Below are positions 1 to 12,733 of a stretch of DNA of 64,000 nucleotides, piece by piece. The translations under genes were made by a program, and so were the position numbers. The stretch covers positions 1 to 64,000 of the forward strand of contig NZ_JACHFN010000001.1 of assembly GCF_014201885.1 (NCBI RefSeq), written 5' to 3'. The stretch's first letter is position 1. Every line of letters begins with the position of its first letter. The stretch comes from Deinococcus budaensis. GTDB lineage: Bacteria > Deinococcota > Deinococci > Deinococcales > Deinococcaceae. The notes below the pieces were generated by a model that was not told the DNA's origin, searched no databases, and saw nothing but the letters and a program-made list of their open reading frames with translations.

Positions 1-333
1 GGCCGGATTCTTCAGTACCTGATTCGACCCGCGAACCTGCATGACACCACGGTGGCGTACGAGCTGAATGCCAGATGGGGGGAGTTTGGTGGCCCCAAGA
101 TCATCGGAGATAAGGGGTACTGCTCTCTGGGCTTCGTGTATCCACCGAAGAAAAACACCCGGTACGACACGGGGTGGCGGTCAGACCGCCATCCCGTGTT
201 CCGTCGTCGCGTGGAAACCGTATTTGCTCAGTTGGTGGAGTCGCAGATTCGTTCGGTGCAGACAAAAACGATGGGGTCACTGCGTCTGAGGACCGTCCTG
301 GCCGTGATCGCCCATAACCTCAGCCAGCCCTAA
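1..333 (+). mobile_element. 3' part of an IS982-like DDE transposase (cut by window edge)
   Basis: The frame is open from base 1 to the TAA at 331-333, giving about 110 C-terminal residues of a transposase. The block GDKGY near residue 37 and the terminal RRRVETVFAQLVE segment match the second catalytic region and the E-containing helix of IS982/IS5-like DDE transposases, from family knowledge. Its last 14 bp overlap the 3' end of the convergent ATPase gene. Composition is intermediate between the GC-rich chromosome and the AT-rich ATPase gene. The 5' part lies outside the window, so intactness is unknown, and I could not define the terminal inverted repeat. Exact IS family is uncertain; the transposase call is firm. 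Confidence 0.85.
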
Positions 334-1579
334 ACGACGTTATATAACGTAAGAACCTTTCTGCATCGATGTTAACTTCTAAGGACTTTTCTTTATCTCG
401 CTGGTACCAACGTCTAGCAGCCCCTCGCACTATTGGAATTGAGATGGGGTCGTTGTTTGCTGCCTGCGCGGCAAGAATCGCTATGTTGATGGCATCTCGC
501 GGTACTCCTTCTGCCGACCTTACAAGTTCTTCAAAAGCATTTATTTGCGTAAATCCTCTGCTGACCAACATGTCAGATGTGGCGTAAGAAGCTGTTTCAG
601 GAAGATCGGCTCTTACATGACGGAAAAATAAATCTTTAAAAAATTCCTTCGATTTCTCGGCATCATTGTCGAATACCATGAAGTCATCAAGATTAACGTC
701 TGCCGATATATCTGCACCTAGCTCAAATCCAATATAAGAACTGTCTCCGATAGATTCTCTAAAGTTCGCTCTTTGCTCAATTGCCGCAATCTTCAAAGTA
801 ACTTTTCTAATAGAAAGAATGGTTCTTTTCAACATGTCAGACGGATAGGGTTGTAAATCTTCGGGAATCACGCTCCACTCGTCCAGAAGGACATAGAGCC
901 TCTTATCCACTAGGGTTAAGATTCCTTCCAGTGGATTTGAGATGGAACCGAAATGTATTCGGAGTCTTGCTTTCCCCTTGCTCAAATGTTTTTCGTTGGA
1001 CTTTGAGGAGGATGCGAGCGTATCAGAAGAGTTGAGTGTTGCCGATGGATTCTGGGAAGCACTTACAGTAAGCCCTTGTTGTGAGCTGCGGGAATCCACG
1101 GCCTCCTTCGAAACCTCGCTTTCGATGTCTCCCTCCACCTTGATTTGCTCTAAGCCATTGGCTAGGTCCTCTAAAAGACGCACGGCCTTCTCAAATTTCT
1201 GATCAGAGTCCAACAAATCGTTGTTTAATAGAACATCTTGAAGTTTATGATAAATTTCGTTCCCAACGTCTACTAGAAGTTGGGAAACCCTTTCTGATTG
1301 ACTTAGTTTATTATTACTGTAGATGCCTCCGTTTGACCCTATCGTCCGCAAATCTATAAGAAGCGGAAGGTCGCCAGATTTGCTAATACGATCAGCCAAA
1401 TAGGTGAGGGCGTGGGTTTTTCCAGTACCTCTTCTTCCATAGATAATTTGATGATCGGGCGACATCAAAATATCACCTAGTAGGCCGCCGTCAACGAAAG
1501 TATCGACGAGTAGAGCGCTGTCAGCCTGTTCTGCCCTGCGTACGAGTCTTGCTAAAGCTGTATTAACCTCATTCGGCAT
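320..1579 (-). CDS. Orc1/Cdc6-like AAA+ ATPase of an AT-rich island
   Basis: A 419-residue P-loop ATPase. Walker A is GRRGTGKT (residues 48-55), preceded by the conserved-looking RAEQA and DTFVD segments; Walker B is LYVLLDEWS (about 228-236). A Ser/Glu-rich, low-complexity linker covers about 150-200. The architecture resembles bacterial ORC-CDC6 family AAA ATPases, which have no settled function. An AGGAGG Shine-Dalgarno sits just before the ATG, inside the end of the truncated upstream reading frame, so the two were probably cotranscribed. The gene is strikingly AT-rich compared with every neighbour on the chromosomal side, indicating recent acquisition. Its last codons run into the IS end, so the native C-terminus is probably replaced by a few IS-encoded residues. 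Role in defence or mobile-element maintenance is inference only. Confidence 0.75.
   Translation of the reverse strand: MPNEVNTALARLVRRAEQADSALLVDTFVDGGLLGDILMSPDHQIIYGRRGTGKTHALTYLADRISKSGDLPLLIDLRTIGSNGGIYSNNKLSQSERVSQLLVDVGNEIYHKLQDVLLNNDLLDSDQKFEKAVRLLEDLANGLEQIKVEGDIESEVSKEAVDSRSSQQGLTVSASQNPSATLNSSDTLASSSKSNEKHLSKGKARLRIHFGSISNPLEGILTLVDKRLYVLLDEWSVIPEDLQPYPSDMLKRTILSIRKVTLKIAAIEQRANFRESIGDSSYIGFELGADISADVNLDDFMVFDNDAEKSKEFFKDLFFRHVRADLPETASYATSDMLVSRGFTQINAFEELVRSAEGVPRDAINIAILAAQAANNDPISIPIVRGAARRWYQRDKEKSLEVNIDAERFLRYITSFRAG
337..350. repeat. 14-bp perfect palindrome at the IS/ATPase junction
   Basis: ACGTTATATAACGT is its own reverse complement. It starts three bases after the transposase stop codon and lies inside the last codons of the convergent ATPase gene. 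It could be part of the IS end, a target-site feature, or chance in an AT-rich stretch. Confidence 0.6.
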
Positions 1580-1581
1580 TT

Positions 1582-1707
1582 CTATCCCTCCTGGTTATAG
1601 TTTGGAATAACATAGACAGTGTTCATGTTACCACGTAGTTCATATGCTGTCTTGTTCTCTGAAATAACCTTGTCCTCTGCCAATTTAGAGTAGGTATTCA
1701 CGTATAA
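1582..1707 (-). pseudogene. C-terminal stump of a gene upstream of the ATPase
   Basis: Minus-strand frame ending in TAG at 1582-1584, two bases before the ATPase ATG. It encodes about 40 residues of plausible protein ([17 protein letters not shown], then TAYELRG and TVYVIPNYN) with AT-rich codons like the ATPase. Extended upstream the frame enters the GC-rich DUF402 gene and becomes a nonsense shadow, so the AT-rich reading frame is broken at about 1700-1707. The residues look like the end of a small winged-helix-type domain, but that is a guess. It is most simply the remnant of a partner gene in an ATPase operon. Confidence 0.5.
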
Positions 1708-2249
1708 GGGTCCTCCAGATACCTCCGCAGCACTTCCAGCGGCGCATACGTCCCGGCCCGCAACGCCTCCTCGACCTTGCGCGCATGTGCCCAGGCGGCC
1801 CCGGCTAGGGCGGGGGAGACCCGGCCTGCCTCCACCGCCTCCTCCAACTCGTCGCCGTCGATGATGTGCGTTTCGCCCACGCGCCAGCCGGGCTGCCAGT
1901 CCGCGATCACGTCGAGATACAGATCGTCGCACCAGGGCAGGCCGCCTTCGCCCACGCCCTCACCGCCGTGAATGTCCACGTAAAGCTGCTCCGGTTGCCC
2001 CGCCGCGTTCAGCATGACGGTCAGGGCGTCCCCCAGCGCGCCCTCGCCCGTGCCGGTGGGGTGGGCACGGACCCAGCGGAAGCCGTGGTCGAGAATGCGG
2101 ACGGTGCGGCTCCCGAACGGCACGTCCAGCGTGCGGGCGACCTCGTGGGCGGTGAAGTCCACGATCACGAAACCGGGCACCTGCGTCACCGTCTGGGTGT
2201 GGCGCCGGGCACGCGACCAGGGGCGCAGGTCGAAGGTCTTGCGCTTCAC
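1698..2249 (-). CDS. DUF402 family protein (FomD/Ntdp-like phosphatase fold)
   Basis: 183 residues of the DUF402 family, whose characterised members are nucleoside di/triphosphate phosphatases or FomD-type enzymes. The diagnostic acidic segment DDLYLDV is followed by a second acidic cluster [10 protein letters not shown], expected to bind divalent metal. The GTG start overlaps the purN stop by GTGA, so the pair is translationally coupled. The 3' end is the boundary with the AT-rich island, and the last codons could have been supplied by the insertion. Substrate cannot be told from sequence. Confidence 0.8.
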   Translation of the reverse strand: MKRKTFDLRPWSRARRHTQTVTQVPGFVIVDFTAHEVARTLDVPFGSRTVRILDHGFRWVRAHPTGTGEGALGDALTVMLNAAGQPEQLYVDIHGGEGVGEGGLPWCDDLYLDVIADWQPGWRVGETHIIDGDELEEAVEAGRVSPALAGAAWAHARKVEEALRAGTYAPLEVLRRYLEDPYT

Positions 2250-2818
2250 TGGAACTCCCGCAGGGCGCCCAGCAACAACTCGCCCTCGGTCGCCTGCACG
2301 CGCGCCCGCAGCGTGTCCACCGTGTCGCCCGGCAGCACCGGCACCCTGGAGTGCGCCAGCACCGGCCCCTCGTCGATCCCGGCCGTGACCAGATGCACGC
2401 TCGCGCCCGATTCCGCGTCCCCGGAGGCCAGCACCGCCGCGTGGACCCGGTCGCCGTACATCCCGCGCCCGCCGTGCCGGGGCAGCAGGCTGGGATGGAT
2501 GTTCAGCAACCGCCCGGCGTAGGCTCCGAGCACCTGCGGCCCCAGCGCCTTCATGTAGCCGCTGAGGACCAGGGTGTCCACCCCCGCCCCCTGCAAGAAG
2601 GCCAGGACCGCCCGGTCGAGTTCGCCGGGATCGGGAAACCGGGCCGCGCTGAGGTGCGCCGTCCTCAGCCCCGCCTCCTGCGCCCAGGCCAGCGCCGCGC
2701 TGCCGCTGTTGTTGCTCGCCAGGGCGGCGGGCGTAGCCATCAGCCGCCCGTCCTGGCAGGCAGCGGTCAGAAAGCGGGCGGCGCTGCCCCCGTGCGAGGC
2801 GAGAAAGCCGAGGATCAT
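2246..2818 (-). CDS. purN: Phosphoribosylglycinamide formyltransferase
   Basis: Cytosolic enzyme transferring formyl from 10-formyl-THF to GAR, the third step of purine synthesis. The 190 residues carry the formyltransferase signature [14 protein letters not shown], with catalytic Asn106 and His108 and a downstream Asp149 in AGIDEGP. Length is normal for stand-alone PurN. It lies downstream of the M20 peptidase gene but is separated from it by a 14-bp inverted repeat, and it is coupled to the DUF402 gene by a 4-bp overlap. Confidence 0.95.
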   Translation of the reverse strand: MILGFLASHGGSAARFLTAACQDGRLMATPAALASNNSGSAALAWAQEAGLRTAHLSAARFPDPGELDRAVLAFLQGAGVDTLVLSGYMKALGPQVLGAYAGRLLNIHPSLLPRHGGRGMYGDRVHAAVLASGDAESGASVHLVTAGIDEGPVLAHSRVPVLPGDTVDTLRARVQATEGELLLGALREFQ

Positions 2819-2845
2819 GGGCGCCCCGCGCCGTCAGGGGTGAGT

Positions 2846-2895
2846 GGGGAGTGGTCAGTGGGAGAAGCTGGCGTCCGGCCGACTGACCACTCCCC
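2846..2895. terminator. Long inverted repeat between M20 peptidase and purN
   Basis: A perfect 14-bp repeat, GGGGAGTGGTCAGT at 2846-2859 and its complement at 2882-2895, with a 22-nt loop. No U-tract follows on the minus strand, so it may be an attenuating hairpin or processing site instead of a classical terminator. Confidence 0.5.
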
Positions 2896-2909
2896 CCTGA
2901 CCACGAACC

Positions 2910-4274
<1,365 letters not shown>

Positions 4275-4440
4275 GGGGCGATGATAGCGGGGGTGGTCGG
4301 TGGGAAGTGGTGCGTGGAGGCGGGAGACGGCGCGCTGCGCCTGCGCTCGGTGTTTCCCGTTCCCTGCGGCCCACTCTCCCCGGCCTCCTGCCATCCCCCT
4401 CAACCTCACCTTTCGCCACCTTCAAAAACCCTGCCTCCGG

Positions 4441-4456
4441 TATACTCAAGCAACGT
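4441..4456 (+). promoter_or_regulatory. -10 box and possible HAIR half-site of the double HspR gene
   Basis: TATACT (4441-4446) lies 10 nt before the ATG. Overlapping it, ACTCAAG (4444-4450) equals the right half of the HAIR operator (CTTGAGT-N7-ACTCAAG) bound by HspR proteins. The left half position (4430-4436, cctgcct) matches only 4 of 7. This fits autoregulation with a degenerate operator. Confidence 0.5.
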
Positions 4457-5229
<773 letters not shown>

Positions 5230-5233
<4 letters not shown>

Positions 5234-5565
5234 TCCTGCCGGGCGGCCTGCGTCAGCGGGTGGACGCGGGGGTGGCCCTGCTCGTCGGTCGCCGCGACCA
5301 CGCCCGCTGGGACCTGCCCGGCGGCGGCGTGGAGCCGGGCGAGGAGGTCGGGGCCGCCGCCCGCCGCGAGCTGCGCGAGGAAACGGGCCTCGGGGCCGGG
5401 CCACTCACGCTGCTGGGCGTCTTCAGCGGGGAGATGCCCAGCAACCTCTACCCGGACGGCTATGCGGTCGCCTGGGTGCCGGTGCCCGACCGGGGCGAGC
5501 CAGCCAGGGGCGCGGCGCGGGCCTCTTGCGCGGTCCTGTCCGCCGCCTCGCGCGGGGCGCCGTGA
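5230..5565 (+). CDS. Short Nudix hydrolase
   Basis: 111 residues with an intact Nudix box ([23 protein letters not shown], about 33-56: G-x5-E-x7-RE-x2-EE). Nudix enzymes hydrolyse nucleoside diphosphate-linked compounds using Mg2+ held by this box. The fold is normally 130-160 residues. Here sequence after the strand VAWVPVP turns into Ala/Arg-rich text, so the C-terminal strand and helix seem missing. ATG overlaps the HspR stop by 4 bp, and its own stop overlaps the GTG of the phosphatase by GTGA. It is expressed as part of a coupled unit but may be catalytically compromised. Confidence 0.75.
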
Positions 5566-6467
5566 ACGGTGCGCCCGCCCGCGCGCTGTGGGTGGTCGGG
5601 GACGTTCACGGCGCGCACGACAAGTTGCGCACGCTGCTGCTGGGCGCCCGGCTGATCACAGAGGACGGCAGCTGGAGCGGCGGCACGGCTCACCTCGCCT
5701 TTCTGGGCGATTACCTCGACCGGGGGCCGGACGGGCTGGGCGTGGTGCAGCTGGTGCGCGGGCTGGAGGCTGGGGCGCGGGCGGCGGGCGGGCAGGTGAC
5801 GGCGCTGCTGGGCAACCACGAGGTGATGTTCCTGGCGGCGCTGCACTTTGCGCGGCGCGACCCGCACGACCGCCACGGCTTCCGCGACTACTGGCGCGCC
5901 AACGGCGGCCAGCCGGGAGACGCCGCGCGCGTGACCCCGGAAGACCTCGCCTGGCTGCTGGCCCGTCCCGCCCTGGCCCGCGCGGGCCGCTGGCTGCTGC
6001 TGCACGCCGACACGCCGATGTACCTGCGGCTGGGCGGCAGCCTGGAGGCGGTCAACGCCCGCGTGGCCGGGCTGCTGGGCAGCCACGATCCGCACGTCTG
6101 GGGCACCTTCGCCAACGCCTTTGCCGACCGCTTCGCCTTTGCCGCGCCGGGGGGCGAGCGCGCGGCGCAGAGCCTGCTGGACACCTTCGGCGGTGAGCGG
6201 CTGGCGCACGGCCACACCCCGGTGCCGCTGCTGCTGGGCGAGTCGCTGGCCGGGCCGGAAGACGGGAGCGACCGGGGGACCTGCGGCGCGGGCGCACCTC
6301 TGCTGTACGCGGGCGGGCGCTGCCTGGCCCTCGACAGCGCGCTGGCCTACCGCCCGCAGGCAGGCTTCCTGGCGCGGCTGAACGGGCGCGGCGTGGCGCA
6401 GGTCGTGACCTATGGGGGCGCAGGCGAGACGGTGCAGCAGGCCGGACCAGGCGGCCCGGCCCCGTGA
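5562..6467 (+). CDS. Calcineurin-like (PPP-type) metallophosphoesterase
   Basis: 301 residues. The metal-binding phosphoesterase motifs are in order: GDVHG near residue 13, GDYLDRGP near 50, GNHE near 85, and the C-terminal HGHT near 210. These define a bimetal serine/threonine phosphatase or diadenosine-polyphosphatase-like fold. The GTG at 5562 is chosen because it overlaps the Nudix stop by GTGA and sits just before the first beta-strand. Protein phosphatase and nucleotide phosphatase activities are both possible. Confidence 0.85.
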   Translation: MNGAPARALWVVGDVHGAHDKLRTLLLGARLITEDGSWSGGTAHLAFLGDYLDRGPDGLGVVQLVRGLEAGARAAGGQVTALLGNHEVMFLAALHFARRDPHDRHGFRDYWRANGGQPGDAARVTPEDLAWLLARPALARAGRWLLLHADTPMYLRLGGSLEAVNARVAGLLGSHDPHVWGTFANAFADRFAFAAPGGERAAQSLLDTFGGERLAHGHTPVPLLLGESLAGPEDGSDRGTCGAGAPLLYAGGRCLALDSALAYRPQAGFLARLNGRGVAQVVTYGGAGETVQQAGPGGPAP

Positions 6468-6506
6468 CGCCCCTTCCCGGCCGGCTCCTGCCGGGGCGCG
6501 GAACGG

Positions 6507-6512
6507 TACACT
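6507..6512 (+). promoter_or_regulatory. TACACT -10 box of a leaderless transcript
   Basis: TACACT lies 7 nt before GTG 6520. It supports the GTG as start although there is no Shine-Dalgarno. Confidence 0.6.
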
Positions 6513-6519
6513 CCGGCCT

Positions 6520-7050
<531 letters not shown>

Positions 7051-7057
7051 GCGCCGC

Positions 7058-7642
7058 ATGAGGCCCGCAGGCGGGTGGGACCCTAACCCGCCTCTCCAGA
7101 CCGCCCGCCTGCGCCTGGAACCGCAGCGGGCTGGCCACGCCGGGGCCATGCAGGCGGTGCTGGCCGACCCGCGCGTGCATGCCTTCTTGCCTTCCTCGCC
7201 GCCGGATGTGGAGGCCCTGCGGGAGCGTTTCGCGCGGCTGGAGTCGCGCCGCTCGCCGGACGGGCGGGAAGGCTGGCTCAACTGGGTCGTCTTCCCGCGC
7301 CTGGACGGCCCGGCCCTGGGCACGGTGCAGGCGACGGTGCGCCCGGTGGCCGCTGAGGCGGACCTAGCCTACGTGTTTGCCCCGCACGCGTGGGGTCAGG
7401 GCTATGGGACGGAGGCGGTGGGTGCCCTGCTGAGCTTCCTGGCGGGCCGTTGGGGCGTGCGGGAGGCGGTCGCCCAGGTCGATACCCGCAACCACGCCTC
7501 CATCCGCCTGCTGACCCGGCTGGGTTTTCGGCAGACCGGCTTCACGCCGCACGCCGACACCTTCCGGGGAGAGGGCAGCGACGAGTTCACCTTCCGGCTG
7601 CTGCTCGCGGCCCCTCGGGCAGACGGCCAGGCCTTCAGGTAG
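7058..7642 (+). CDS. GNAT acetyltransferase, RimJ/RimL-like
   Basis: 194 residues. The N-terminal [11 protein letters not shown] strand and the acetyl-CoA-binding segment [15 protein letters not shown] are typical of RimJ/RimL-type GNATs. The terminal part [17 protein letters not shown] is the conserved C-terminal motif. Such enzymes acetylate N-termini of proteins or small amines; the substrate is not predictable. It starts 8 bp after the PRTase stop and probably shares its transcript. Confidence 0.85.
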   Translation: MRPAGGWDPNPPLQTARLRLEPQRAGHAGAMQAVLADPRVHAFLPSSPPDVEALRERFARLESRRSPDGREGWLNWVVFPRLDGPALGTVQATVRPVAAEADLAYVFAPHAWGQGYGTEAVGALLSFLAGRWGVREAVAQVDTRNHASIRLLTRLGFRQTGFTPHADTFRGEGSDEFTFRLLLAAPRADGQAFR

Positions 7643-7652
7643 GGTGGGCGGC

Positions 7653-8213
<561 letters not shown>

Positions 8214-8230
8214 AGGTCAGGAGAAGGGGA

Positions 8231-8263
8231 GGGGCCGCCCCGGCATGTTTCCGGGGCGGCCCC
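8231..8263. terminator. Bidirectional terminator hairpin
   Basis: A perfect 13-bp GC stem (8231-8243 with 8251-8263) and 7-nt loop, midway between convergent genes. There is no U-tract, as is common in this GC-rich group. Confidence 0.75.
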
Positions 8264-8277
8264 TGTCGCTGGCATGG

Positions 8278-9167
<890 letters not shown>

Positions 9168-9171
<4 letters not shown>

Positions 9172-10163
9172 GTGTCCTCCGTCTGTGGGTCGCTGGGGTC
9201 TGTGGAGTCCGGCGCTCTGGGACTCGGCGGGCGGTGCGCGGGAGAGGCGCCGGAATGCAGCCGCGCGATGATGGTCTCAGCGGCGTGCAGGGCGTCGGCC
9301 CCGGCGTAGTGGCCGCCCAAAGCTGCGGCCAGTTCGGGCCGCTGGTTGAGCAGCGCGCCGCCGTAAAAGACCGGGATGCCCAGCCCCGCCAGGGCGCCGA
9401 GCTGCGCCTGGGTGGGGCCGAGCGCCCACTCGCCGTTGAGGGCGATCAGCAGGGCGTCCACGCCGCCGGGACCGCGCTGCCGGGTGTAGGCCGCGAGTTC
9501 GGCCAGCGGGAGGTTGGCGCCCAGGTACTCGGCCCGCACGCCCCGGCGGCGCAGCAGCAGCGCCAGCATCAGCAGGCCGATCTCGTGGTGCTCGCCCGGG
9601 GCGCAGGCGGCCAGCACGGTCGGCCCGAACGCGCTGAGGCCCGCCAGCTCCAGCAGCGCCGCCAGCCGACCGCGCAAAAAAGCGCTGGCCTGGTGCTCGT
9701 GCGCCATGGTGATCTGGCCCTGTGCCCAGCGGGCGCCGATCTCGACCAGCGCGGGCGCCATCATGGTCAGCACGACTTCCTCGACGGTCAGGCGGGTGTG
9801 CGCCTCGGACAGCAGCGCGCCGGCCTGCCGCAGGTCCGAGGCGACCAGCGCGGCGACTAGTTCGGCGGCCAGCGGGGAAGGCGGGGCCGGCGCGGGCGGC
9901 TCGGCGAGCGCTTCGCCGGGCGCCTGCACAAGCTGCGCGGCGCGGCTGGCCGACACCCCGGCGAGCACGTGCGCCTGCATCTGCCCGATCTGCGCGAGGT
10001 CGTGGGGCGAGTAGAGGCGGTACCCGTTGGCGTGCCGCGCGGGGGCAGGCACGCCGTAGCGCCGCTCCCACTGCCGCAGGGTCGCGGCAGGCACGCCCGT
10101 GCGCGCCTCGGCCTCCGACGCCGTGAACATCGGCGTGGCGTCGGGAAGGGGGGCGGGTGTCAT
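9168..10163 (-). CDS. CarH-like MerR regulator with B12-binding domain
   Basis: 331 residues: MerR winged helix at about 12-80 ([12 protein letters not shown]), Pro/Ala linker, then a cobalamin-binding module. The helical cap has W146 and E156-H157 (Wx9EH), and the Rossmann part has E191-x-H193-x-x-G196, the lower-ligand motif. In CarH photoreceptors adenosylcobalamin seals a tetramer on DNA until light releases it, switching on carotenoid genes. The residue after Trp146 is Ala, where Thermus CarH has the His that forms the light adduct. It is divergent from a UbiA gene and a CrtD-like desaturase. ATG 10163 has GAGGG upstream. Confidence 0.88.
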
Positions 10164-10200
10164 CTGGCCCTCATTGAGCCACGCCCACCCCGGCGACACC

Positions 10201-10275
10201 GTAAGCATTAAGGACATGCGTGCCCCGCGTCCCGGCATCTGTCCCGGGTGTGTCGCCTCTCCCCGGCTCTAAAAT
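10201..10275. promoter_or_regulatory. Divergent promoter region between CarH-like and UbiA genes
   Basis: TAAAAT (10270-10275) is a candidate -10 for the rightward UbiA operon, leaving a 65-nt leader. On the minus strand TTAATG/TAATGC around 10204-10211 is a candidate -10 for the regulator. I saw no clear CarO-type operator repeat. Confidence 0.35.
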
Positions 10276-10340
10276 GGCCGGGCACGCGCGGGGCGCCAGT
10301 GGAAGAAAAAGCCTCAGCCCAGCCCCCTTCTGCCCCCACC

Positions 10341-11219
10341 ATGCGCTCCCTGACCCTGCCCGCCCGCCTGTCCCTCGCCCGCCTGCTGGCCGTATCGCGC
10401 CCCGCGCTGTGGGTGAACACGGTCGGCCCGCTGGTCATGGGCCTGTGGCTGACCGGGCGGCTGTGGACGCCTGATCCCGCGTGGTGGCTGCTGCTGGCGT
10501 ACCTCACGCTGCCGTTCAACCTGCTGATCTACGGCCTGAACGACCTCTCCGACCGCGAGGAGGACGCCGTCTCCGGGCGCAAGGGCGGGTGGCAGGGCGC
10601 TCGCCTGGGCGCCGGGGAAGGCGGGCCGCTGCTGGGGGCGGTGCTGGCGCTGAACCTGCCGTTCCTGGCGGCGCTGGCGCTGTTGCTGCCGCCCGGCGCT
10701 TTCGCGCTGCTGCTGGGCGCGGCGGCGCTGTTCGTCGCCTACAGCGTGCCCCCGCTGCGCCTGAAGGGCCGCCCCTTTCTCGACGGCCTCAGCAACGTCG
10801 CCTACGCGTTGCCGCTGGCTCTCCCAGCGCTGGCCCTGGGCGAGCCGGTGCCCGCGCTGCCACTGGCTGCCCTGATGGCCTACGCGGTGGGCAAGCACGC
10901 CTTTGACGCCGCGCAGGACGTGCCCGCCGACCGCGCCGCCGGGGTGCGGACGGTGGCGACCACCCTGGACGTGCGCGGCGCGGCCCTGTATGCCCTGGGG
11001 TGGTTCGGGCTGGCCGGGGCGCTGCTGTGGCCGGTCAGCCGCCTGACCGCCGCCGCCCTGTGGCTGGTATGCGGCGGCATGGGCCTGGCGCTGCTGCGGC
11101 GGCCCACCCCGGCCCGCGCTGCCCGGCTCTATCCCCTCAGCATCGTCACGCCCTGGATCGTGGGAACGGCGGCAGGGATGCCGCTGGTGTACCTGCTGGC
11201 GCGCGGGCTGTGGCCATGA
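10341..11219 (+). CDS. UbiA-family membrane prenyltransferase
   Basis: 292 residues with many hydrophobic segments. Both aspartate motifs of UbiA enzymes are visible: [17 protein letters not shown] (about 64-80) and [13 protein letters not shown] (about 188-200). They bind Mg2+-prenyl diphosphate at the membrane. Neighbouring the desaturase gene, it resembles lycopene elongase or other carotenoid/quinone prenyltransferases. Deinoxanthin is a C40 carotenoid, so C5-elongation would be unexpected; the true acceptor is open. The stop overlaps the desaturase ATG by ATGA. Confidence 0.85.
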   Translation: MRSLTLPARLSLARLLAVSRPALWVNTVGPLVMGLWLTGRLWTPDPAWWLLLAYLTLPFNLLIYGLNDLSDREEDAVSGRKGGWQGARLGAGEGGPLLGAVLALNLPFLAALALLLPPGAFALLLGAAALFVAYSVPPLRLKGRPFLDGLSNVAYALPLALPALALGEPVPALPLAALMAYAVGKHAFDAAQDVPADRAAGVRTVATTLDVRGAALYALGWFGLAGALLWPVSRLTAAALWLVCGGMGLALLRRPTPARAARLYPLSIVTPWIVGTAAGMPLVYLLARGLWP

Positions 11220-12592
11220 AGGAAGTGCGGTCGGCCGCGCCCTGGTCCATCGGCCTTCTCGGCGGCGGGATCGCGGGGCTGGCGCTGGCGGCGCTGCTGG
11301 GGGAGCGGGGGCACGCGGTCACCGTGTACGAACGGGACCGGGTGGGGGGCAAGCTGCGGCGGATCACGGTGGGCGGGCTGGCCTTCGACACCGGCCCCAG
11401 CCTTTTTACCTTTCCGGAGGTCTGGCGGGCGTTGCTGGCGCGGCTAGGCGAGCCTGACCCGCTGGACCTGCGTCCGCTGCCCGGCGGACTGGGGGTGCAC
11501 CACACCCCCTTCGGCGCCGCGCCGCTGCCGGTGCCGCCGGGGCATCCGCTGCACCCGGCCTGGGAGGCGTACCGCGCGCCGGCCCGTCCCCTCGCCGGGC
11601 ACCTGACGACCCTCCTCACGACGCCGCCCCGCCTGAGTGACCCTACCTTTCGGCGGGGGAGCGCGGCTCTTTTTCGGGCGACGGGGGGACAGCCCACCGC
11701 TGAGGGGTGGGTGCGGGCGCGGCGGCTGCCCCCGGCACTGACCCACGCGGTGGGCACCCACGCCCTGAACGCGGGCCTGACTCCGCAGGACGCCCCAGCG
11801 CTGTACGCGCTGATTCCGGCCCTCGCCGCAGACGCGGTGTTCCGGCCCGCCCGGGGCATGGGCGCGCTGCTGGACGCCCTGCTCGCCTTCGCCGCCGCGC
11901 GCGGGGTGCAGGTCGAGGAGGGCGCGGAGGTGGCCCGCGTGGACCCCCGCACCGCCCGCCTCACGCTGAGCGGGGGAGAGGAGCGCCGCCACGACCTGCT
12001 GGTCAGTGCCCTGGACCCCGCGCGGCTGGCCGGAGTGCTGGGCCGACCCGTCCGCTCGCCCGTCGCCCGCCGCACGGTGAGCGGAGTGGCGCTCTACGCC
12101 GCGCTGCCGGGAGACGCGGGGCTGCCCCCCACCTCGGTCCTGCCGCCCGCCGATTTTGCCCGCTTTCGCGCGGCGGTGCGGGCAGGAGCGCTGCCGCCGG
12201 ACACCCTGGCCCTCGTCCACGCCGACGGCCCCCGGCTCGCCGTGCTGCTCACGGCCCCGGCCACCGCCCGCGACCTGAGGCCGGAGCATCCCTGGGTGCG
12301 GGCGCAGGTCGGGCGGGTCGAGCGCACGCTGGGGGTGCCGGGCCTGCTCGCCTCGGCGCGGGACGTACTGGCCCTGCCGCCCAGGCACTACGCGGCGGGC
12401 GGGCACCCCGGCGGCGCGATCTATGGGGCGGCCCTGCCCGCCTGGCGCGGCGGTCCCCTGCACCCCCAGCCGTACCGCCCCCGGCCCCGGCTGTGGCAGG
12501 TGGGGACCGGGGTGCATCCCGGCGGGGGGCTTCCGGCGATCCTGGGCGGGGCGCTGATCGTAGATACGCTGCTGGGGGAAAGCGGCGTCTAG
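11216..12592 (+). CDS. CrtI/CrtD-like carotenoid desaturase
   Basis: 458 residues of the phytoene-desaturase-like FAD oxidoreductase family. The N-terminal dinucleotide fold [12 protein letters not shown] leads to the [10 protein letters not shown] and FDTGPSLFT motifs. The C-terminal signature [14 protein letters not shown] closes the FAD site. It is translationally coupled to the UbiA gene. In deinococci one enzyme of this type, CrtD, makes the C-3',4' double bond of deinoxanthin, the most likely identity here; a CrtI-type phytoene desaturase is the alternative. Confidence 0.82.
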   Translation: MKEVRSAAPWSIGLLGGGIAGLALAALLGERGHAVTVYERDRVGGKLRRITVGGLAFDTGPSLFTFPEVWRALLARLGEPDPLDLRPLPGGLGVHHTPFGAAPLPVPPGHPLHPAWEAYRAPARPLAGHLTTLLTTPPRLSDPTFRRGSAALFRATGGQPTAEGWVRARRLPPALTHAVGTHALNAGLTPQDAPALYALIPALAADAVFRPARGMGALLDALLAFAAARGVQVEEGAEVARVDPRTARLTLSGGEERRHDLLVSALDPARLAGVLGRPVRSPVARRTVSGVALYAALPGDAGLPPTSVLPPADFARFRAAVRAGALPPDTLALVHADGPRLAVLLTAPATARDLRPEHPWVRAQVGRVERTLGVPGLLASARDVLALPPRHYAAGGHPGGAIYGAALPAWRGGPLHPQPYRPRPRLWQVGTGVHPGGGLPAILGGALIVDTLLGESGV

Positions 12593-12677
12593 GCGCCGGG
12601 ACCGGACTCGCGCGGGGCAAACCCCTCCCGCTGGAGGGCGGTGAGAAGAGGAGCCGGTTGGCCGCACCCGGCACGGA

Positions 12678-12709
12678 AAGGGCCGCCTCTATCTGCGGGG
12701 GCGGCCCTT
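12678..12709. terminator. Convergent hairpin terminator
   Basis: 10-bp stem AAGGGCCGCC (12678-12687) with GGCGGCCCTT (12700-12709) between the desaturase and the subtilase 3' ends. A/T pairs at the outer base give a short U/A run on either strand. Confidence 0.7.
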
Positions 12710-12733
12710 CTCGCGCTGCTCTTTGGCCAGGGG

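Noticed and set aside
337..350. Radiation/desiccation response motif (RDRM)
   Set aside because: Palindromic but does not match the 17-bp RDRM consensus as I know it and does not precede a repair gene.
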